From positions 62,001 to 126,000 of the forward strand of contig NZ_JBBCMA010000001.1 in assembly GCF_037152535.1 (NCBI RefSeq): a DNA stretch of 64,000 nucleotides. The letters run 5' to 3'. The notes below the pieces were generated by a model. That model was given only the letters and a program-made list of their open reading frames with translations. It was not told the DNA's origin and did not search any database. Source of the DNA: Leclercia sp. AS011. GTDB lineage: Bacteria > Pseudomonadota > Gammaproteobacteria > Enterobacterales > Enterobacteriaceae. Below are positions 59,080 to 64,000 of this stretch, one piece after another; the first letter of the stretch is position 1, and every line of letters starts with the position of its first letter. The translations under genes were made by a program, and so were the position numbers.

Positions 59080-61089
59080 ATGTCAGGGATGAATTTATCA
59101 GGTCTGTCTGAACGCCTGGCGCGGGAAGGGCACCGGCGATTGCTGGTGCTGAGTGGTGATGAAGCCTGGACGCAGCAGCAGGCGCTGCGGCTGAAAGAGG
59201 CATGTCCCGGCGACTGGCTGTGGATTGGCGACAATGATCCACAGCCCCCGTCCTCTTCCCCTCAGGCGTTGAATCAGCTCCTGGGCCGCGAATTTCTCCA
59301 CGCTATCTTCGACGCCCGTCACGGCTTTGACATCTCGGCCTTCGCGGCCACAGGTGGCACCTTGCGGGCCGGGAGCGTGCTGGTGTTGCTCACCCCCGCT
59401 CTGGCGCATTGGCCGGCACAAGCCGATGGGGATTCGCTGCGCTGGAGCGACCGATCGGAGCCGATCCCCACGCCACGCTTTATCGAACATTTCTGCCGCC
59501 ATATCGCGTGCGATCCTCAGGTCATACAGTGGCAGCAGGGCGCGCCTTTTCCCCTGTTGCAAAATGTACCTGCCCCCGACTGGCACCCTGCCAGCGGAGA
59601 GCCGCAGCGCGAGCAGGCTGCAATCCTTGACCAACTGACGACCATGCCCGAAGGGATAGCCGCCGTGACCGCAGCCCGCGGGCGCGGAAAGTCGGCGCTG
59701 GCGGGCATGCTGCTGCAACGCATTGCTGGCCGCGCCATTGTGACGGCCCCCGCCAGAGCGGCGACAGAGGTCATCGCCCGCTTCGGTGGCGATCGCTATC
59801 ACTTTATGGCCCCGGATGCGCTGCTGGCTTCGGACGAACGCGCCGACTGGCTGATCGTCGATGAGGCCGCGGCGATCCCCGGCCCGCTGCTGGCGCGGCT
59901 GGTGACGCGCTTCCCCCGGGTGCTGTTGACCACCACGGTGCAGGGATATGAAGGCACCGGCAGGGGATTCCTGCTGAAATTCTGCGCCCGTTTTGCCGGG
60001 CTGCGTTACTTCACTCTCAGCGAACCGGTGCGCTGGGCGGCGGGCTGCCCGCTGGAGCGCATCATTGCCGATGTGCTGCTGTTTGATGACGAACCCGACG
60101 AAAGCGTGCCGCAGGGGGAGATCCTCTGTACCCCGCTGGAGCAGGAGGCCTGGAGCCGCAACCCTGAACTGTCGGCTGCGGTCTATAAACTGCTCTGCGC
60201 CGCCCACTACCGGACCTCGCCCCTCGACCTGCGGCGCATGATGGACGCCCCCGGGCAGCATTTTGCCGTAGCCCGGGCCGGAGGGCACGTCTGTGGCGCG
60301 CTGTGGCTGGTGGAGGAGGGCGGTCTGAGCCCGGCGCTTAGCCAGGCGGTGTGGGCGGGCTACCGCCGTCCGCGCGGTAATCTGGTGGCGCAGTCGCTGG
60401 CGGCGCACGGCGGCTCGCCGCTCGCCGCCACCCTTACCGCCCGACGGGTGACGCGCGTTGCCGTCCATCCCGCTCGTCAGCGGGAAGGCATTGGTCGGGC
60501 GCTGGTTGCCAGTGCCCGCCAGCAGGTCAATATCGACTACCTCTCCGTCAGCTTCGGTTACACCGACGAACTCTGGCGCTTCTGGCAGCGCTGTGGCTTT
60601 GTGCTGGTGCGCGTGGGCAGCCACCGGGAGGCTAGCAGCGGCTGCTTCACGGCGATGGCGATGCTGCCGCTCAGCGCGGCGGGGCAGGCGCTTTGCCAGC
60701 GTGAGCACCAGCGGCTCTGCCGCGATGCGCGGATCATTGAACGCTGGAACGGTGAAAAGATCCCGGTAGCCCCCACAGGTGAGGCTACCTTTAATGATGA
60801 TGACTGGCTGGATCTGGCCGGGTTTGCCTTTGCCCACCGGCCCTTAACGGCGGCGATGGCCAGCCTGACGCGACTGCTACAGGCGACGGCGCTGCCGCTG
60901 GCAGGAGTGCGGGGCAAAGTGGAGCAGGGGCTGGACGATAGCGCCCTGAGCCGGGTGTTGGGTCTCAGCGGACGCAAAGCCTTGCTGAGCCATTTGCGCA
61001 CCGAGACGGGCCAGGCGCTGGCGCAGCTGGACCGCGAACGCTGTCAGGGCGTGAAGGATACCGTTTTGCAATGGCAATTTTTTCAATGA
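59080..61089 (+). CDS. tmcA: tRNA(Met) cytidine acetyltransferase TmcA
   Basis: TmcA acetylates the wobble cytidine 34 of elongator tRNA-Met using acetyl-CoA and ATP/GTP. In this 669-residue protein an N-terminal domain is followed by an RNA-helicase-like module with Walker A AARGRGKSALAG and Walker B DEAAAIP. Then comes a GNAT acetyltransferase domain (RVAVHPARQREGIGRALV) and a C-terminal tail. It is more diverged from E. coli than its neighbours but aligns throughout. It begins six bases after ypfJ. Confidence 0.95.
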   Translation: MSGMNLSGLSERLAREGHRRLLVLSGDEAWTQQQALRLKEACPGDWLWIGDNDPQPPSSSPQALNQLLGREFLHAIFDARHGFDISAFAATGGTLRAGSVLVLLTPALAHWPAQADGDSLRWSDRSEPIPTPRFIEHFCRHIACDPQVIQWQQGAPFPLLQNVPAPDWHPASGEPQREQAAILDQLTTMPEGIAAVTAARGRGKSALAGMLLQRIAGRAIVTAPARAATEVIARFGGDRYHFMAPDALLASDERADWLIVDEAAAIPGPLLARLVTRFPRVLLTTTVQGYEGTGRGFLLKFCARFAGLRYFTLSEPVRWAAGCPLERIIADVLLFDDEPDESVPQGEILCTPLEQEAWSRNPELSAAVYKLLCAAHYRTSPLDLRRMMDAPGQHFAVARAGGHVCGALWLVEEGGLSPALSQAVWAGYRRPRGNLVAQSLAAHGGSPLAATLTARRVTRVAVHPARQREGIGRALVASARQQVNIDYLSVSFGYTDELWRFWQRCGFVLVRVGSHREASSGCFTAMAMLPLSAAGQALCQREHQRLCRDARIIERWNGEKIPVAPTGEATFNDDDWLDLAGFAFAHRPLTAAMASLTRLLQATALPLAGVRGKVEQGLDDSALSRVLGLSGRKALLSHLRTETGQALAQLDRERCQGVKDTVLQWQFFQ

Positions 61090-61162
61090 CTTCATCAGTA
61101 AACTGGCATGTTCATTCTGCCTGTCAGGCGTAGAATCCCGCTTATCAATCAAGGAGACAGCC

Positions 61163-61858
61163 ATGAAACATGACCATTTTGTTGTCCAGAGCCCCGCTCA
61201 ACCGGCTAAACAGCTGCTGTTGCTGTTTCATGGCGTCGGCGATAACCCGGTCAATATGGGGCAGATTGGCAGCTGGTTTGCGCCGCTGTTTCCCGATGCC
61301 CTGGTGGTGAGCGTGGGCGGCGTTGAGCCCTGCGGTCCGAATGGCCGCCAGTGGTTTTCAGTGCAGGGCGTGACCGAAGAGAATCGTCAGGCGCGGGTGG
61401 ATGCGATCATGCCGACCTTTGTCGACACGGTGCGCTACTGGCAGCAGCAGAGCGGCGTCGGAGCGAATGCCACCGCGCTGATCGGCTTCTCTCAGGGGGC
61501 GATCATGGCGCTGGAGAGCGTGAAGGCCGAGCCGGGCTTAGCCTCGCGGGTGATAGCGTTTAACGGCCGCTATGCGACCCTGCCTGAGCGGGCGACGACC
61601 GAGACCACTGTCCACCTGATCCACGGCGGGGAAGACCATGTGATCGAGCTGTCCCATGCGGTGGCCGGTCAGGAAGCGCTGATCCGCGCGGGCGGTGACG
61701 TGACGCTGGATATTGTTGACGATCTGGGCCACGCCATTGACGATCGCAGTATGCAGTTCGCGCTGGATCACCTGCGTTTTACCGTGCCGAAACACTACTT
61801 CGATGAAGCACTGAGCGGCGGCAAGCCGAACGACGACAATATCGTTGAGTTTTTCTGA
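61163..61858 (+). CDS. ypfH: YpfH, esterase/carboxylesterase
   Basis: This 231-residue alpha/beta hydrolase has the oxyanion HGVGDN, nucleophile GFSQGA, Asp in GGEDHVIEL and His in LGHAIDDR. E. coli YpfH has esterase activity on short acyl esters; the natural substrate is unknown. AAGGAG lies upstream of the ATG. Confidence 0.95.
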   Translation: MKHDHFVVQSPAQPAKQLLLLFHGVGDNPVNMGQIGSWFAPLFPDALVVSVGGVEPCGPNGRQWFSVQGVTEENRQARVDAIMPTFVDTVRYWQQQSGVGANATALIGFSQGAIMALESVKAEPGLASRVIAFNGRYATLPERATTETTVHLIHGGEDHVIELSHAVAGQEALIRAGGDVTLDIVDDLGHAIDDRSMQFALDHLRFTVPKHYFDEALSGGKPNDDNIVEFF

Positions 61859-61864
61859 GGGATA

Positions 61865-61888
61865 ACCCTCTCCCCACCGGGAGAGGGT
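61865..61888. terminator. Hairpin between convergent ypfH and ypfN
   Basis: ACCCTCTCCC (61865-61874) and GGGAGAGGGT (61879-61888) form a perfect 10-bp stem between convergent genes, a likely bidirectional terminator; this motif is common in enterobacterial intergenic DNA. Confidence 0.65.
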
Positions 61889-61895
61889 AAAGACA

Positions 61896-62093
61896 CTACT
61901 TCTTCTGGTCTTTCTTCGGCCAGTCGTCTTCATCGTCCCACTTGTCGTTAAAATCACGATGTGGGGGGAGTTCAGGTTTGTTGGCGAGGAATTTCTTGTG
62001 GTCAACGCGCTTGAGATCCTTGATCACGTTCAGCAGCACGCCTACCAGAAAAACCAGTACCAAGATCCACCAATATTTAGCCAGCCAGTCCAT
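61896..62093 (-). CDS. ypfN: YpfN, small membrane protein (UPF0370)
   Basis: The start at 62093 ([24 protein letters not shown] upstream) gives 65 residues, against 66 in E. coli, and is nearly identical to it. One N-terminal membrane segment is followed by a charged cytoplasmic tail rich in Asp, Trp and Lys. Function unknown. It follows dapE by 25 bases on the same strand. Confidence 0.93.
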   Translation of the reverse strand: MDWLAKYWWILVLVFLVGVLLNVIKDLKRVDHKKFLANKPELPPHRDFNDKWDDEDDWPKKDQKK

Positions 62094-62118
62094 TCGCTTA
62101 TCCTTCTTTGGGCAACCG

Positions 62119-63246
62119 TCAGGCGACGAGCTGCTCCATGATACGTTGATACATACGGGCCAGCAGCTGCAAATCAGCGGCATTCACGCATTCATTGATT
62201 TTATGAATCGTGGCATTCACCGGCCCAAGTTCGACCACCTGCGCACCCATACGGGCAATAAAGCGTCCGTCGGATGTACCGCCCGTGGTCAGCAGTTGCG
62301 GTTTAATTTCATTATAGTGCGCGATAGCGTTAACTACCGCATCTACCAGTTTACCGCGCCCGGTCAGGAACGGCTGGCCGGAAATCCACCAGTCAACGCT
62401 GTAGCGCAGCTGGTGTTTCTCCAGCAGCGCCGCGACGCGCGCTTTGATCATCTCGTCGGTCAGCTCGGTACTGAAGCGGAAGTTAAACTGCACAAACAGA
62501 TCGCCAGGGATGACGTTATTGCTGCCGGTGCCGGCCTGGATATTGGCTATTTGCATGCTGGTCGGCGGGAAATAGTCGTTGCCCTTGTCCCACTCAATAC
62601 CCACCAGCTCGTTGAGCATCGGCGCGGCGCGGTGCACGGGGTTATCCGCCAGATGCGGATAGGCGACGTGACCCTGGACGCCGTGAATGGTCAGGTTACA
62701 GGTCATGGAGCCGCGACGGCCATTTTTGACCACGTCACCCACCACCTCGGTGCTGGACGGTTCGCCCACCAGGCAGTAATCCAGGCGTTCGTTACGCGCC
62801 ATCAGCGTTTCCACCACCTTCACGGTGCCGTTTTTGGCGCTGGCCTCTTCGTCGGAGGTGATCAGAAACGCCAGGCGGCCTTTATGGTTCGGGTATTGCG
62901 CCACGAAGCGTTCAGCAGCAACCACCATCGCTGCCAGAGAACCTTTCATGTCTGCCGCGCCGCGACCAAACAGCATGCCGTCGCGGATCGTCGGTTCGAA
63001 AGGGGGATTGATCCAGCGGTCAGCGTCACCGGCTGGCACCACATCAGTATGTCCGGCAAACGCCAGCGTTTCACCCTGACCACGCCAGGCCCAGAAATTT
63101 TGCGTATCGCCAAAATCCATAGGTTCGACGGTAAAACCAATCGCCCGCAGGCGTTCGATCATCAGCGCCTGACAACCCGCATCGTCCGGGCTCAGGGAGG
63201 GGCGGCGAATAAGCTGCTGAGTCAGCTCAATGACCGGGCATGACAT
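62119..63246 (-). CDS. dapE: Succinyl-diaminopimelate desuccinylase
   Basis: This 375-residue M20-family di-zinc enzyme makes LL-diaminopimelate for lysine and peptidoglycan. [12 protein letters not shown] (metal His/Asp), [17 protein letters not shown] (catalytic and metal Glu) and the C-terminal [10 protein letters not shown] are present. It follows yffB by three bases, as in E. coli. Confidence 0.98.
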   Translation of the reverse strand: MSCPVIELTQQLIRRPSLSPDDAGCQALMIERLRAIGFTVEPMDFGDTQNFWAWRGQGETLAFAGHTDVVPAGDADRWINPPFEPTIRDGMLFGRGAADMKGSLAAMVVAAERFVAQYPNHKGRLAFLITSDEEASAKNGTVKVVETLMARNERLDYCLVGEPSSTEVVGDVVKNGRRGSMTCNLTIHGVQGHVAYPHLADNPVHRAAPMLNELVGIEWDKGNDYFPPTSMQIANIQAGTGSNNVIPGDLFVQFNFRFSTELTDEMIKARVAALLEKHQLRYSVDWWISGQPFLTGRGKLVDAVVNAIAHYNEIKPQLLTTGGTSDGRFIARMGAQVVELGPVNATIHKINECVNAADLQLLARMYQRIMEQLVA

Positions 63247-63249
63247 AGA

Positions 63250-63606
63250 CTACACCTCAATAAAATAGGTTTGGTATTGGTTTTCGTTGAAACCCAGCAG
63301 CATAGGCTTACCGGGCGCCCAGAGCAATGGGCGTTTGATGATTGCTGGCATCTCAATCATTAAGGCGGCAGCGCTGTCGGCATTGTCGATACTGGCGCGC
63401 AGCGTCTCATCCAGTTTTCGCCAGGTGGTACCGCGGGTGTTGAGTAGTGCTTCCCAGCCCAGTTCAGCGATGAATTTTTGCATTAAATCTGCATCAAGAC
63501 CGTCGGCGCGATAGTCGTGAAAACGGTAATCGACGTTGTTTTGCTCCAGCCAGCGGCGGGCTTTTTTGATGGTGTCGCAATTCTTGATGCCGTACAGGGT
63601 GATCAT
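63250..63606 (-). CDS. yffB: ArsC-family protein YffB (Spx/MgsR-like)
   Basis: The start at 63606 ([26 protein letters not shown] upstream) gives 118 residues, the E. coli length. The ArsC-like Cys is in KNCDTIKKA, and the C-terminal [17 protein letters not shown] fits. E. coli YffB binds glutathione; its task is unknown. It is first gene of the yffB-dapE operon. In-frame starts up to 63720 add an AT-rich, unconserved stretch. Confidence 0.94.
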   Translation of the reverse strand: MITLYGIKNCDTIKKARRWLEQNNVDYRFHDYRADGLDADLMQKFIAELGWEALLNTRGTTWRKLDETLRASIDNADSAAALMIEMPAIIKRPLLWAPGKPMLLGFNENQYQTYFIEV

Positions 63607-63994
63607 AGTGAATCCTTTTGTCTTTAAAGAGAGCAATTGCTCAGTATTTTCGATGTTTAAGCCTTTGCTAAAATATAACACATTTGTTTTATTACTATAT
63701 TTGATATTCAGGTATGGCATAAATAATGTACTGCGCGTGAATATTATTTCATCTTTTTCGCATAGACGCCCAGCTGCTAAAAAATCGTGTAAGAACAGCC
63801 GCTAATTAAATTTTCCCCTCTTATCCAGGGTTATTTCAAAATATTGCAGTTGGTCACATAAAATTTACCTGACCGGGCCCATATTATCTACAAGCCAGTC
63901 GTACCAACGGGGGTAGAGCAGTATCACTGATTAAAAAGTCTTCACAATGATGATATATTCTCGTAGAATGGCCATAATAATAAGAGAGGTAGTT
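63607..63994. other. Intergenic region upstream of yffB and ypfM
   Basis: About 390 AT-rich bases with no supported gene. They hold the yffB-dapE promoter on the minus strand and the promoter at 63941-63969 on the plus strand. No repeat or RNA gene was recognised. Confidence 0.5.
63941..63969 (+). promoter_or_regulatory. Candidate sigma-70 promoter for ypfM
   Basis: TTCACA (63941-63946), exactly 17 bases, then TAGAAT (63964-63969), 26 bases before the last ATG of the window. Confidence 0.55.
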
Positions 63995-64000
63995 ATGATT
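63995..64000 (+). CDS. ypfM: Start of small protein YpfM (first two codons only)
   Basis: ATGATT at the window end is preceded by GAGAGG at five bases and by a promoter. In E. coli the 19-residue ypfM, starting M-I-E, lies here divergent from yffB. Only two codons are visible, so the call depends on gene order. Confidence 0.45.

Noticed and set aside
59098..60837. 579-codon frame opposite tmcA
   Set aside because: Shadow of a GC-rich gene, without recognisable domains or ribosome site.

Overview
This is a 64 kb stretch of an enterobacterial chromosome. The backbone gene content and order match the E. coli segment from pepB to dapE almost throughout: pepB, sseB, sseA, yfhM, pbpC, ndk, rlmN, rodZ, ispG, hisS, yfgM, bamB, der, yfgJ, xseA, guaBA, yfgG, yfgF, ppx, ppk, purNM, upp, uraA, hda, yfgD, bepA, perM, bcp, gcvR, dapA, bamC, purC, ypfJ, tmcA, ypfH, ypfN, dapE, yffB. 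Proteins are close to E. coli in length and motifs but clearly not E. coli. The GC-rich coding sequence, the REP/BIME elements and the accessory sugar genes point to the Enterobacter/Lelliottia/Leclercia/Klebsiella part of Enterobacteriaceae. I cannot name the species. No rRNA, tRNA, IS element, CRISPR array or prophage was seen.

Layout. Positions 1-3060 hold pepB (5' end missing), sseB, an RpiR-type regulator and sseA. Positions 3085-4186 are an AT-rich insert with a two-gene bacteriocin locus: a membrane immunity protein and a double-glycine-leader peptide that closely resembles microcin N (microcin 24). No export genes lie nearby. Positions 4187-7111 are an alpha-glucoside PTS operon (IICB plus GH4 6-phospho-alpha-glucosidase) with a perfect 28-bp palindrome upstream. 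Positions 7398-23826 are conserved envelope and housekeeping genes. Positions 24126-26776 carry an inserted POT peptide transporter and a Gfo/Idh/MocA oxidoreductase. Positions 27047-28417 encode a protealysin-like M4 protease abutting its emfourin-type inhibitor. Positions 28524-33164 are xseA and guaBA. Positions 33226-37843 are a six-gene accessory block: three small secreted proteins, an SDR, an MFS transporter and a LysR regulator. Positions 37871-45112 hold yfgG, yfgF, ppx-ppk and purN. From purM to the end the order is conserved apart from a lone BglA-like 6-phospho-beta-glucosidase between purM and upp. The window ends at the first two codons of a probable ypfM.

How the genes work together. 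Purine synthesis and salvage genes (guaBA, purMN, purC) each carry a PurR-type operator. Outer-membrane assembly is served by bamB, bamC and bepA. Peptidoglycan and shape are served by pbpC and rodZ, with yfhM (alpha-2-macroglobulin) coupled to pbpC. The sugar genes (aglAB-type operon, BglA-like gene) and the microcin pair are lineage-specific additions at backbone junctions. The most notable item is the orphan microcin N-like gene with its immunity gene.
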